A stretch of DNA of 18,775 bases from Actinomycetes bacterium (GCA_023436925.1 JAEZHJ010000157.1:1-18775); one strand, 5' to 3'. Counted from the stretch's first letter, positions 1-5,539 are shown. Made by a program: numbers and translations. Notes: generated by a model not told the origin, from the letters alone.

Positions 1-483
1 TTCGGCCCGCCGGCGTTCGAACCTGTCGACCACCCGCTTGAGTGGCTCGAAGAGTTCAGGAAGGTCGCGGTTGTAGAGCTGGCCGTTGCCCAGGGAGATT
101 GCGAGCTCGTTCAGCAACTCGGCCCACACCCCCGCATCCCGGCGCCGATGTCCCGTGCGGCTCGTTCCCTCCCTTTCGAGGACGGTCGCGAGCAGGTCGG
201 GACGTCCTGCAACTCGGTCGATGGCGACTTGGTCGGGGAGCTCGGCGTCGATGCTGGCTCGGCGTTCCTTCTCGTACTCGGTCAGCCTCGTGCGAACGGG
301 GACGACCTTCACCACTTCAGGCTGGACTCCCACTGCCCGGTTGCCCTTGCGTTCGATGGAGGCCTCGATCCGGCACTCCGAGGAGCACCAGACAGGGGGC
401 CGTCCGCGTCCCTTGTAGTGCACAGGACGGCCGCACCGCGGACACGGCGAAGCGCCATCGAGATCACGAATCAGTTCACGCAT
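1..483 (-). CDS. Zinc-ribbon protein of unknown function (C-terminus missing)
   Basis: An open frame of 161 codons starts at ATG 483 and runs off the left edge without a stop. A strong ribosome binding site (GAGGAGG) sits just upstream. The N-terminus carries four cysteines, CPRC at residues 14-17 and CSSEC at 33-37, spaced as in a small zinc ribbon, with a basic KGRGRPP stretch between them. The rest is charged and probably helical (RTRLTEYEKERRAS, LFEPLKRVVDRFERRR). I do not recognise a named family. A nucleic-acid-binding role is an inference from the zinc ribbon and basic character. The gene is the first accessory gene seen beyond the antitoxin in the element, and its upstream region carries a perfect palindrome next to a plausible -10, suggesting regulated expression. 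Confidence 0.75.
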   Translation of the reverse strand, partial: MRELIRDLDGASPCPRCGRPVHYKGRGRPPVWCSSECRIEASIERKGNRAVGVQPEVVKVVPVRTRLTEYEKERRASIDAELPDQVAIDRVAGRPDLLATVLEREGTSRTGHRRRDAGVWAELLNELAISLGNGQLYNRDLPELFEPLKRVVDRFERRRAE

Positions 484-503
484 CGCACCTCCTCAGCGGG
501 GAC

Positions 504-525
504 AGTGTATTTCGTGCAACGAAAT
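504..525 (-). promoter_or_regulatory. Operator-like palindrome and -10 upstream of the zinc-ribbon gene
   Basis: A perfect 7-bp inverted repeat with a 3-nt spacer (ATTTCGT-GCA-ACGAAAT on the plus strand, 509-525) overlaps by one base a TACACT hexamer (minus strand, 504-509) that can serve as -10. The ribosome binding site and ATG of the zinc-ribbon gene follow within 25 nt. The arrangement fits a repressor site over a promoter. No clear -35 is seen, and the binding protein is unknown. Confidence 0.5.
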
Positions 526-700
526 CCGCGCCATGATGCAGGAGGTGCTAGGGACATCTGGTTTTGGCTTGGGGGCGTGGAGGGATGAGCTCATCGAGTC
601 GGTCGAGCAGCTGGGAAGGAGCGGGGGTGGCTGGCGCTTGAGCGTGGTGGCCGTCGGGTCAGGCCCAGTGAGTGCAGCTCCACGGGCCCCTCGGTCAACG
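526..700. other. Intergenic stretch between zinc-ribbon gene and antitoxin
   Basis: Both neighbours are on the minus strand. The segment lies downstream of the antitoxin stop and upstream of the zinc-ribbon promoter. I see no ORF with a ribosome binding site and no strong hairpin in it. Confidence 0.5.
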
Positions 701-997
701 TCAGGCGACAGCGTGCAGCTCGAAACGCAGGCCGAGTGCTTCGGTGACCTTGAGGATGGTCGACCAGGTGGGGTTGCCGTCCGCGGACAGTGCCTTGTAG
801 AGCCCGTCGCGGCTCATCCCGACGCGGCGCGCGAGTTCGCTCATGTTGCGGGAGCGTGCGATCACGCCGAGTGCGCGCGGCACCGCGGAGGGGTCTTCAG
901 AGGACTCCTCGAGCGCGATCGCCAGGTAGGCGGCAACGTCGTCTGGGCCGTCCAGGTAGTCGGCCGCGTCAAACGGCTTGAACCTACCGGTTGGCAT
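701..997 (-). CDS. HigA-type (COG3636-like) addiction-module antitoxin
   Basis: The protein is 98 aa, the usual size for the HTH antitoxins that pair with RelE/HigB-like toxins of the 'addiction module killer' group. The N-terminus (FKPFDAADYLDGPDDVAAYL) is the typical toxin-contacting segment, and residues about 53-85 form a Cro/C1-type helix-turn-helix (MSELARRVGMSRDGLYKALS). Such antitoxins neutralise the toxin and repress their own promoter. In this family the toxin gene normally lies immediately upstream; here only an 87-nt ORF occupies that place, overlapping the antitoxin start by 14 nt. The antitoxin ATG has no convincing ribosome binding site, so translation is probably coupled to that small ORF. 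This looks like an orphan antitoxin, possibly kept as a transcriptional regulator. Confidence 0.85.
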   Translation of the reverse strand: MPTGRFKPFDAADYLDGPDDVAAYLAIALEESSEDPSAVPRALGVIARSRNMSELARRVGMSRDGLYKALSADGNPTWSTILKVTEALGLRFELHAVA

Positions 998-1070
998 TGG
1001 CTAGCCGGTCCATGAGGAAGCAGTCTTCGAACTCCTCAGTCTGGAACTGTTGGAACTCTCCGTCTGTCAC
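984..1070 (-). pseudogene. 28-aa leaderless ORF, probable remnant of a HigB/RelE-type toxin
   Basis: GTG 1070 opens a 28-codon frame ending in TAG at 984-986, inside the antitoxin start. Residues 8-16 (QFQTEEFED) resemble the N-terminal strand and helix of HigB-like killer proteins (typically x-x-TEEF-x-x-W), and residues 21-26 (DRLANA) resemble a later 'RIxRLAxGN' segment. An internal deletion that joined two toxin pieces would explain this. The start lies exactly 6 nt after a TATAGT -10 hexamer, so the mRNA would begin at the GTG with no leader. It may now act only to deliver ribosomes to the antitoxin gene. The toxin relationship rests on short resemblance from memory and is an inference. 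Confidence 0.45.
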
Positions 1071-1105
1071 GTGTCGACTATAGCTGACACTCTGCGTCTC
1101 GCCAA
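1071..1105 (-). promoter_or_regulatory. Promoter and overlapping operator of the toxin-remnant/antitoxin unit
   Basis: On the minus strand there is TTGGCG (1100-1105), a 17-bp spacer, TATAGT (1077-1082), then 6 nt and GTG. This is a near-consensus housekeeping promoter with a leaderless start. An imperfect 20-bp palindrome, GTGTCGACTATAGCTGACAC (1071-1090), is centred on CTATAG and covers the -10. It is a natural autorepression site for the HTH antitoxin. Confidence 0.65.
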
Positions 1106-1161
1106 TGGTCGCGGAGGCCGTGACGGCTGGCGTCCCAGGTGTCACGCGGTGCCGCAGGCAG

Positions 1162-2373
1162 CTACTCGGAAGCGCTGCCGTCGCCGGCGTTCTTCTTGGT
1201 CTGCTTCTTCGTGGCCGACTTCTTGGCGGGTGGCTCCGGCCGGGCGAGGGCCGTCAGCCTCTTGGCGATCTCGGCGTCGCGCAGTTGGGTCTTGTGCAGG
1301 TAGATCATCGAGGCGTCGGGTGTGGCGTGGCCGAGGCGGGCCATGAGTTCGGGGACGGTCGCGCCGGCCTGGGCGGCCATGGTCGCTGCGAAGTGCCGCA
1401 GGTCGTGGAGCCGGAGGTCTTCGCGTCCGGCGATCAGGCGGGCGCGGTAGAACCAGCGGTAGACCACCGAGGCCCGCAGCGGCTCTCCGGTCTTCGGGCC
1501 GGGGAAGGCCAGGGCGGTGCGCTCCGGGCCGACGTGGGTGTCGAGGTGGTGCTGCACAGCCGGGACGATGTGCGGCGGGATCGTCACGGCACGCACCCCG
1601 CTCTCGGTCTTCGGACTGCCCACCAGGGCCTCTCCGGGCGCCCACACGACACCGCGGCGCACCCGCACGACCTCTGAGACCAGGTCGAAGTCGTTGCGCT
1701 GCAGGGCGGCGATCTCGCCGTACCTGAGCCCGAGCCAGCCGGCGAGCAGGACGAACAGCTTGAGGTGGTCGGGCATCTCCGCGACGATCGTCTCGAACTC
1801 GGCCAGCGTCGGCGGGTCGAACCGCTGGGGCTTGCGGACGATCCCCGCCTTGTTGTCGATGCAGGGGTTGGCGCTGACCAGCCCGAAGGCGGGTGACATC
1901 GCCTCGGTGAAGATCGCTCGCGTCAGGACGTAGGCCTTGGCGTTGCTCCGCTTGTGGGGGCCGAGCCGGGCGAACCATTCCTGGATCACTGCGGGTGTGA
2001 TGTCGGCGATCGGCAGGTCGCCCAGCTTCGGGTAGATGTACCTGTCGAGCAGCTTGCGGTAGTCGAGCTGGGTGGACGCTCGCAGGCTGCGGCGGCCGAG
2101 GTAGTCCTCGGCGAAGTCCCGGAAGGTCGTCGATCGGGCGGCAGCCGCCGTCTTCTGCTGCCGGTCGCGCTCGGCGGGGCTCACCCACGGCACCCGGTCG
2201 ACCAGGTGGTTCTCGACCAGCCGACGCTCTTCGCGGAGCCACACGCTTGCGGCGTCCTTGTCCTGGAAGGTCTGGGGTGCGACGTGGCGCACCAGGTCGG
2301 GCCCGACGTAGCTGGCCTGGAGCCGGCCACTGGCCAGCCGCCGGATCTTGCCCCAGCTTCTTCGTGACGCCAT
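1162..2373 (-). CDS. int: Tyrosine recombinase (phage-type integrase)
   Basis: This 403-aa protein catalyses site-specific integration and excision. The N-terminus (GKIRRLASGRLQASY, then about residues 80-170) is an arm-binding plus SAM-like core-binding domain of the actinobacterial phage-integrase type. The catalytic set is complete: Arg217 (GLRYGE), Lys255 (PKTESG), His323 and Arg326 (HDLRH), His349 (LGH) and nucleophile Tyr358 (MIYLH). The C-terminus is a lysine-rich tail (AKKSATKKQTKK). ATG 2373 is chosen because it gives the usual MASRRSWGKIRR beginning; the frame also allows a TTG at 2409. It is oriented away from the tRNA-Arg gene whose 3' end is about 230 bp upstream, so that tRNA is the likely target. 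No excisionase gene is visible nearby. Confidence 0.95.
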   Translation of the reverse strand: MASRRSWGKIRRLASGRLQASYVGPDLVRHVAPQTFQDKDAASVWLREERRLVENHLVDRVPWVSPAERDRQQKTAAAARSTTFRDFAEDYLGRRSLRASTQLDYRKLLDRYIYPKLGDLPIADITPAVIQEWFARLGPHKRSNAKAYVLTRAIFTEAMSPAFGLVSANPCIDNKAGIVRKPQRFDPPTLAEFETIVAEMPDHLKLFVLLAGWLGLRYGEIAALQRNDFDLVSEVVRVRRGVVWAPGEALVGSPKTESGVRAVTIPPHIVPAVQHHLDTHVGPERTALAFPGPKTGEPLRASVVYRWFYRARLIAGREDLRLHDLRHFAATMAAQAGATVPELMARLGHATPDASMIYLHKTQLRDAEIAKRLTALARPEPPAKKSATKKQTKKNAGDGSASE

Positions 2374-2419
2374 CTCGGCCCCGTTTCGCAGTCGTACCGG
2401 GGCCGGCAACGCGTCGGAT

Positions 2420-2484
2420 CGTGCCCCAAACGTGCCCCAAGAGCCCGATTCCGTGCCCCAAACGTGCCCTTATCGTGCCCCAAC
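2420..2484. repeat. Five phased CGTGCCCCAA repeats upstream of the integrase
   Basis: Copies begin at 2420, 2431, 2452, 2463 and 2474. Four match CGTGCCCCAA exactly and the fourth reads CGTGCCCTTA. Spacings are 11, 21, 11 and 11 bp, so all copies face the same side of the helix, with one slot (2442-2451) degenerate. They lie between the integrase start and the tRNA, where arm-type integrase or excisionase sites are expected. They could also be operators controlling int. Confidence 0.8.
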
Positions 2485-2550
2485 GAGGACACGAGAGTCC
2501 ACTAGTGACCACCCGTGCCGGGCGTGGGTGACCTGTGAGGCGACCTCAGA

Positions 2551-2585
2551 AACGCCAGTTGGCTAGGCGTTTTACCTAGCCAACT
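2551..2585. other. Strong inverted repeat between integrase repeats and tRNA-Arg
   Basis: AGTTGGCTAGG (2557-2567) and CCTAGCCAACT (2575-2585) form a perfect 11-bp stem with a 7-nt loop. A competing shorter pairing exists between AACGCC (2551-2556) and GGCGTT (2566-2571). The hairpin starts 17 nt beyond the tRNA 3' end, so a tRNA terminator is the simplest reading, although only a weak T run follows on the minus strand. A role in the attachment region is possible. Confidence 0.6.
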
Positions 2586-2601
2586 CGGAACTCAGATCCA
2601 G

Positions 2602-2640
2602 CGACCCCAGCAAGATTCGAACTTGCGACACAAGGTTTAG
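2602..2640. other. Inferred attachment site within the tRNA-Arg 3' half
   Basis: Tyrosine recombinases placed next to a tRNA 3' end usually recombine within the anticodon-to-3' segment, keeping the tRNA intact. This span covers that segment. The partner repeat is not in the window, so the exact core cannot be set. Confidence 0.35.
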
Positions 2641-2674
2641 GAAACCTCTGCTCTATCCCCTGAGCTATGGGGCC
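2602..2674 (-). tRNA. tRNA-Arg (anticodon CCT)
   Basis: A 73-nt cloverleaf reads on the minus strand. The 7-bp acceptor stem is GGCCCCA/TGGGGTC with one G-T pair. The D-arm is GCTC/GAGC, the anticodon stem GAGGT/ACCTT holds the loop TTCCTAA with anticodon CCT, the variable loop is short, and the T-arm is GCAAG-TTCGAAT-CTTGC. The discriminator is G and CCA is not encoded. It decodes the AGG arginine codon. A TAGGCT hexamer at 2701-2706 could be its -10. The gene adjoins the integrase, and its 3' half is the likely attachment core. Confidence 0.97.
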
Positions 2675-3086
2675 CGGGCCCTGGGCGCCAGGGCAGGCCC
2701 AGCCTACCGTGTGCGCTGCGCTCCCGGCCCCGGCCGGCACCCGGCGCCCACCCTTGGCCACCGTCGGCGGCTGCATTGGCAGGGTGCCGGGAATCGAGTA
2801 CCGGCCCTGTGGATAGGGCACCAAAGAACCCATTGCGCGCGGGTACGGAAGACCTCGCCCCGGGCCTCAAGCAACGGTTTCGCTGCTGGGGACCTCATCG
2901 AGGCCCATCGTCCGGTTGTTCGACAATGCGACCAGAGGCGACGGGCACGCTCAGCTGAGCGCTCAATCGAGCAGCCGCAAGGGGTGGGAGACCACCCCCC
3001 AGTGATGGTGGACGGAGGGACGAATCGATTCAGACTCCGTACCGTCGGGCTCAGCCTGGGGTTCTAGCGGCCCGGAAAATAGAGAA
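2675..3086. other. Gene-free stretch with several palindromes
   Basis: I find no ORF here with a credible ribosome binding site or family resemblance. The right half is rich in perfect palindromes: CGCTCAGCTGAGCG (2948-2961); GGGGTGG-GAGA-CCACCCC (2981-2998), a 7-bp stem with a GNRA-type loop; and ACGGAG (3012-3017) pairing with CTCCGT (3035-3040) around GAATCGATTC (3022-3031). Their density suggests a structured RNA or decayed mobile DNA, but no known RNA family is recognised. Confidence 0.5.
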
Positions 3087-3115
3087 GTTCCTGCCCGGGG
3101 GGATGGGGCAGGAAC
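3080..3115 (-). terminator. Rho-independent terminator downstream of the thioredoxin gene
   Basis: GTTCCTGCCC (3087-3096) pairs perfectly with GGGCAGGAAC (3106-3115). On the minus strand the stem is followed by a T-rich run (TTCTCTATTTTCC), the expected polarity for ending thioredoxin transcription. Confidence 0.75.
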
Positions 3116-3220
3116 CTCGTGAAGAAGTATGGCATGAAACGCATCACATGTCACACCATTTGTCCCAGTTTCTCTACGGGATCGGAGAGTCGCCGGCACA
3201 AACCCCCGGCCGGCACCGGC

Positions 3221-3583
3221 TCACTGTCCGGCAGCGGCGGCGTGAGCCTTCAGTTCGTCGAGGTCGAGCGCCTTGACCTGGTCGATCACGCTCTCCAGCT
3301 GGCTCTTGTTCAGGGCGCCGGCCTCACGGAAGACCAGGTAGCCGCCACGGAAGGCCATGATGGTCGGGATCGACTGGATCTCGAGGGCGCCGGCCAGTTC
3401 CCGCTGGTCATCTGTGTCGACCTTGGCGAACACAACGTCGGGGTACTGCTCGGACGCGGCTTCGAAGGTCGGGCCGAACATCCGGCAGGGCCCGCACCAG
3501 GCCGCCCAGAAGTCGACCAGGACGACGTCGTTGTTCTCGATCGTGGGTCCGAAGGACTCGCGATTCAGGGCAACGGTAGCCAT
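3221..3583 (-). CDS. trxA: Thioredoxin
   Basis: This is a 120-aa cytoplasmic disulfide oxidoreductase. The active site WCGPC is at residues 29-33 in the context DFWAAWCGPCRMFGP, and the cis-proline that faces it is Pro73 (SIPT). The length and the single domain fit a classical thioredoxin, with a slightly extended alanine-rich C-terminus. ATG 3583 has a GAGAGG ribosome binding site. It lies 70 bp downstream of the DtxR/IdeR-type regulator on the same strand; a GC-rich hairpin (3626-3649) between them suggests separate transcription or attenuation. A terminator follows at 3087-3115. The nearest reductase is not in the window. Confidence 0.93.
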   Translation of the reverse strand: MATVALNRESFGPTIENNDVVLVDFWAAWCGPCRMFGPTFEAASEQYPDVVFAKVDTDDQRELAGALEIQSIPTIMAFRGGYLVFREAGALNKSQLESVIDQVKALDLDELKAHAAAAGQ

Positions 3584-3625
3584 GGGGTTCCTCTCGTCGG
3601 TTACACCGGTGACAACGCCGGGCGG

Positions 3626-3649
3626 CCCGCCCAGTATTCCCCGGGCGGG
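3626..3649 (-). terminator. GC-rich hairpin between the iron regulator and thioredoxin genes
   Basis: CCCGCCC (3626-3632) pairs with GGGCGGG (3643-3649) just after the regulator stop codon. There is no T run, so it is a weak or U-less terminator at best. Confidence 0.4.
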
Positions 3650-3653
3650 GGCG

Positions 3654-4343
3654 TCACAGGGTCGCGACGAAGATCTGGTCGGCCAGTGCGGCCGGCAGGA
3701 CGCACTGCTGCTCGCCGGTCAGGATGATCTCCTGACCGCGCTGTTCCGCGCTGATCGGGACGCCCGGCCGGATCCCGGTGTCGGCCATCAGCTTGAGCGC
3801 TTCGAGGTCGGCCTGCAGCGCCTCGCTGAGCCGCCTGATCACCACGGAGTGGCTGCGCAGCCCGTCCCGCAGCCGGATGCTGAGCGGCTCCACGCCGTCC
3901 AGGAAGTCCTCCCGGGCCGGGTCGGCGCCCAACTCCTCAAGGGCAGGGATCGGGTTGCCGTAGGGCGAGACGGTCGGGCTGCCGAGGATGGCGACCAGGC
4001 GCCGCTCGACGTCGGTCGAGATCACGTGCTCCCAGCGGCAGGCCTCGTCGTGGACGAGGTCCCACTCCAGGCCGATCACGTCGGTCAGCAGCCGTTCGGC
4101 CAGCCGGTGGCGGCGCATCACCCGGGTGGCCAGTTGCTCGCCGGTCGGGGTCAGGACGAGGTGGCGGTCCTCGTGCAGCATCACCAGTCCGTCGCGCTCC
4201 ATGCGGGCGACAGTCTGCGACACCGTGGGCCCGCTCTGCTTGAGTCGCTCGGCGATCCGTGCCCGCAGCGGCGGCACGCCCTCCTCACCGAGCTCGTAGA
4301 TCGTGCGGAGGTACATCTCCGTCGTGTCGATGAGCTCGCTCAA
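3654..4343 (-). CDS. DtxR/IdeR-type iron-dependent transcriptional repressor
   Basis: This 229-aa metal-sensing DNA-binding regulator has the N-terminal winged helix (residues 1-70, with the QSGPTVSQTVARMERDGLV recognition helix), the dimerisation domain (about 71-140) and a C-terminal SH3-like domain. Metal-site residues match DtxR/IdeR in identity and numbering: Met10, His79, Glu83, His98, Cys102, Glu105 and His106. Met10 and Cys102 point to iron rather than manganese sensing. In the SH3-like domain the positions I align with DtxR Glu170 and Gln173 appear to be Asp and Ala, so accessory ligation may be altered. The start is TTG at 4343, preceded by a strong AGGAGGG. It is divergent from the acVLRF1 gene, with 36 bp between start codons. 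No classical iron box was seen in that gap. Confidence 0.92.
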   Translation of the reverse strand: MSELIDTTEMYLRTIYELGEEGVPPLRARIAERLKQSGPTVSQTVARMERDGLVMLHEDRHLVLTPTGEQLATRVMRRHRLAERLLTDVIGLEWDLVHDEACRWEHVISTDVERRLVAILGSPTVSPYGNPIPALEELGADPAREDFLDGVEPLSIRLRDGLRSHSVVIRRLSEALQADLEALKLMADTGIRPGVPISAEQRGQEIILTGEQQCVLPAALADQIFVATL

Positions 4344-4379
4344 TTCACCCTCCTGCTTGCTGAAGGCCAGACTATCGTC

Positions 4380-5039
4380 ATGGCCGCGTCCTCCTCAGGC
4401 GAACTCCGCACCGTCCGGGTCGATCCACACCGGCTCGCGGGCTGGCTCGACCGGTTCCAGGACCGGCACGGCACGGTCGAGGCGATCGCGGACGCGGAGC
4501 GCCTGCGGTGCATGGCCCCCGACGGAGCGGTTGCCGAGATCCTGCTGCGCTGGGGCCCCCTGCCACAGGGAGTGGACCCGCTGGTCGCCGTCACCGAGCA
4601 GGTCACCCGTGACCGTCGGGTGGGCGCACTGATCGTGCGGCGCAAGGCGCACGCCGTCGGCGTGTTCGACGGACCACGGCTCGAGCAGGGCGAGCACGCC
4701 TCCCACTACGTACAGGGACGAACGAAGGCCGGCGGCTGGTCACAGCAGCGGTACGCCCGGCGCCGCGCCAACCAGGCCGATCGCGCCTTCGCGGCAGCCG
4801 CCGCAGACGTCGAGGAGGTGCTGCTGCCGATCGCGGACGGGCTGGAGGCGCTCGTGCTGGGCGGGGACGGCGCCGCCGTCCGCGAGGTGCTGGCCGACCC
4901 GGCGTTCCCGGGCCTGCGTGACCTGGCGGCCCGGACCCTCCACCCGGTCTACTCGACTCCCGACCCGAACCGCGGCGTGCTGGCCGGCTTCGGCGAGGTC
5001 TTCCGGGCGGTGCCGATCCGGCTCAACGAGCTGGCCTGA
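4380..5039 (+). CDS. acVLRF1-type peptidyl-tRNA hydrolase / release factor
   Basis: The 219-aa protein matches the actinobacterial Vms1-like release-factor family. The diagnostic loop is GRTKAGGWSQQR at residues 113-124, followed by the basic YARRRANQA segment. The conserved Gln of this loop is the catalytic residue in the Vms1/eRF1-like fold and cleaves peptidyl-tRNA on stalled large subunits. The role in ribosome rescue or quality control is known for the family, not shown here. The C-terminus (about 145-219) follows the usual 'eRF1-like' pattern ending in an acidic/hydrophobic helix. ATG 4380 is chosen from homology at the N-terminus (ELRTVRVDPHRLAGWLDRF). The Shine-Dalgarno (GAAGG, 4362-4366) is rather far away. 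It is convergent with the small secreted protein, 15 bp apart. Confidence 0.88.
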   Translation: MAASSSGELRTVRVDPHRLAGWLDRFQDRHGTVEAIADAERLRCMAPDGAVAEILLRWGPLPQGVDPLVAVTEQVTRDRRVGALIVRRKAHAVGVFDGPRLEQGEHASHYVQGRTKAGGWSQQRYARRRANQADRAFAAAAADVEEVLLPIADGLEALVLGGDGAAVREVLADPAFPGLRDLAARTLHPVYSTPDPNRGVLAGFGEVFRAVPIRLNELA

Positions 5040-5054
5040 TCCCGATTCGGCAGC

Positions 5055-5321
5055 TCAGCGCCGGACGAAGACCACGATGCCGGCCACCAGGGCCAGCGCG
5101 CCGGCACCCGCCAGCATCAGGATCGTCCTGGTCTCGTCCAGGGGCACGTCCGGAGCATCGTCGGGCTCACCGTCGGCAGGGGCGGTGGCGGCGGCGGTCG
5201 GTCCCGAGGTAGGCGTGGGGGACGGGCTCGCGGTCTCGGCCTGCGCCACCCCGACCGGCCCCAGCAGCAACGCGACGAACACGCCGACCAGCGCCAGCGT
5301 GCGGCGCGCCCACATCCCCAT
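5055..5321 (-). CDS. Small secreted protein with C-terminal membrane anchor
   Basis: The 88-aa product has an N-terminal signal peptide (ARRTLALVGVFVALLLG, cleavage predicted after AQA near residue 28), a Thr/Pro/Ala-rich acidic middle of about 35 residues, and a C-terminal hydrophobic helix (TILMLAGAGALALVAGIVV) ending in Phe-Val-Arg-Arg. This is the layout of sortase-anchored proteins, but the segment before the helix is VPLDET, not LPXTG. It could be a degenerate sorting signal or just a membrane anchor. ATG 5321 is favoured because a TAGAAT -10 lies 7 nt before it, giving a leaderless mRNA; ATG 5315 is an alternative. No function is recognised. Confidence 0.7.
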   Translation of the reverse strand: MGMWARRTLALVGVFVALLLGPVGVAQAETASPSPTPTSGPTAAATAPADGEPDDAPDVPLDETRTILMLAGAGALALVAGIVVFVRR

Positions 5322-5328
5322 GAGGCGA

Positions 5329-5334
5329 ATTCTA
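5329..5334 (-). promoter_or_regulatory. -10 hexamer TAGAAT for leaderless start at 5321
   Basis: TAGAAT lies 7 nt before ATG 5321 on the minus strand. No convincing -35 is seen. Confidence 0.5.
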
Positions 5335-5377
5335 TGGCTCTGGCGGGACCGCGACGCCCGGATGGGCAGCGACACCC

Positions 5378-5473
5378 TCAACGGACCGGGGCGGTCAGGG
5401 CACCCCAGACCACCAGCACGATCATGACCAGGAGTGCTCCGGTGACGATCAGGCGGCGGGTTCGTGGATTCAC
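5378..5473 (-). CDS. 31-aa single-pass membrane peptide
   Basis: GTG 5473 opens a 31-codon frame ending in TGA at 5378-5380. The peptide begins with a basic head (NPRTRRL), continues with an uninterrupted hydrophobic helix (about residues 9-28, VTGALLVMIVLVVWGALT) and ends PVR. The positive head followed by a membrane segment predicts an inner-membrane peptide with its N-terminus in the cytoplasm. A TAGATT hexamer sits 6 nt before the GTG, the leaderless pattern repeated in this window, which supports it being a real gene. It precedes the small secreted protein on the same strand, 56 bp apart. No family is recognised. Confidence 0.6.
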   Translation of the reverse strand: MNPRTRRLIVTGALLVMIVLVVWGALTAPVR

Positions 5474-5479
5474 GCCCCA

Positions 5480-5485
5480 AATCTA
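5480..5485 (-). promoter_or_regulatory. -10 hexamer TAGATT for leaderless start at 5473
   Basis: TAGATT lies 6 nt before GTG 5473 on the minus strand. Confidence 0.5.
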
Positions 5486-5539
5486 GGCGATCCGGGACGC
5501 GGTCGGCCCACCCGCCTACCTCGCCGGGGCGTCACCGGT

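Larger units (their letters stand above)
1..2601. mobile_element. Right end of a tRNA-Arg-integrated element (partial)
   Basis: The segment has the usual layout of a tRNA-targeted integrative element: a tRNA gene, then a tyrosine recombinase transcribed in the same direction just beyond the tRNA 3' end, then accessory genes (HigA-type antitoxin, zinc-ribbon protein). No phage structural, replication or conjugation genes lie inside the visible part, so its class (prophage, ICE or island) cannot be decided. The left boundary and second attachment site lie beyond base 1. The right boundary is inferred at the tRNA 3' end. Confidence 0.6.

Noticed and set aside
533..1015. 160-codon plus-strand ORF near the antitoxin
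   Set aside because: It is mostly antisense to the antitoxin gene. The AGGAGG inside it lies after, not before, its start.
2420..2484. CRISPR array
   Set aside because: Repeats are 10-11 bp and contiguous with no spacers, and no cas genes are present.
1142..2512. 456-codon minus-strand frame overlapping the integrase
   Set aside because: It is an out-of-frame reading of the integrase gene. Its Arg/Pro/Ala-rich composition and the intact catalytic motifs in the other frame settle the choice.
2557..2585. Iron-box-like operator for the DtxR-type regulator
   Set aside because: The TAGG/CCTA arms looked suggestive, but they do not match the 19-bp iron-box pattern and a 7-nt loop separates them. 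A hairpin next to the tRNA is the better reading.
2940..3060. tmRNA, RNase P RNA or signal-recognition RNA
   Set aside because: None of the conserved sequence blocks of these RNAs is present; only unassigned hairpins are seen.
2711..3067. 118-codon plus-strand ORF in the gene-free stretch
   Set aside because: No ribosome binding site, no recognisable domain, and it spans several palindromes. Arg-rich composition is typical of random high-GC frames.
2963..3199. 78-codon minus-strand ORF
   Set aside because: It runs through the thioredoxin terminator hairpin and has no start signal.
3357..4379. Long plus-strand open frame leading into the acVLRF1 gene
   Set aside because: It is antisense to the thioredoxin and iron-regulator genes and has no start signal. 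The real gene begins at ATG 4380 in the same frame.
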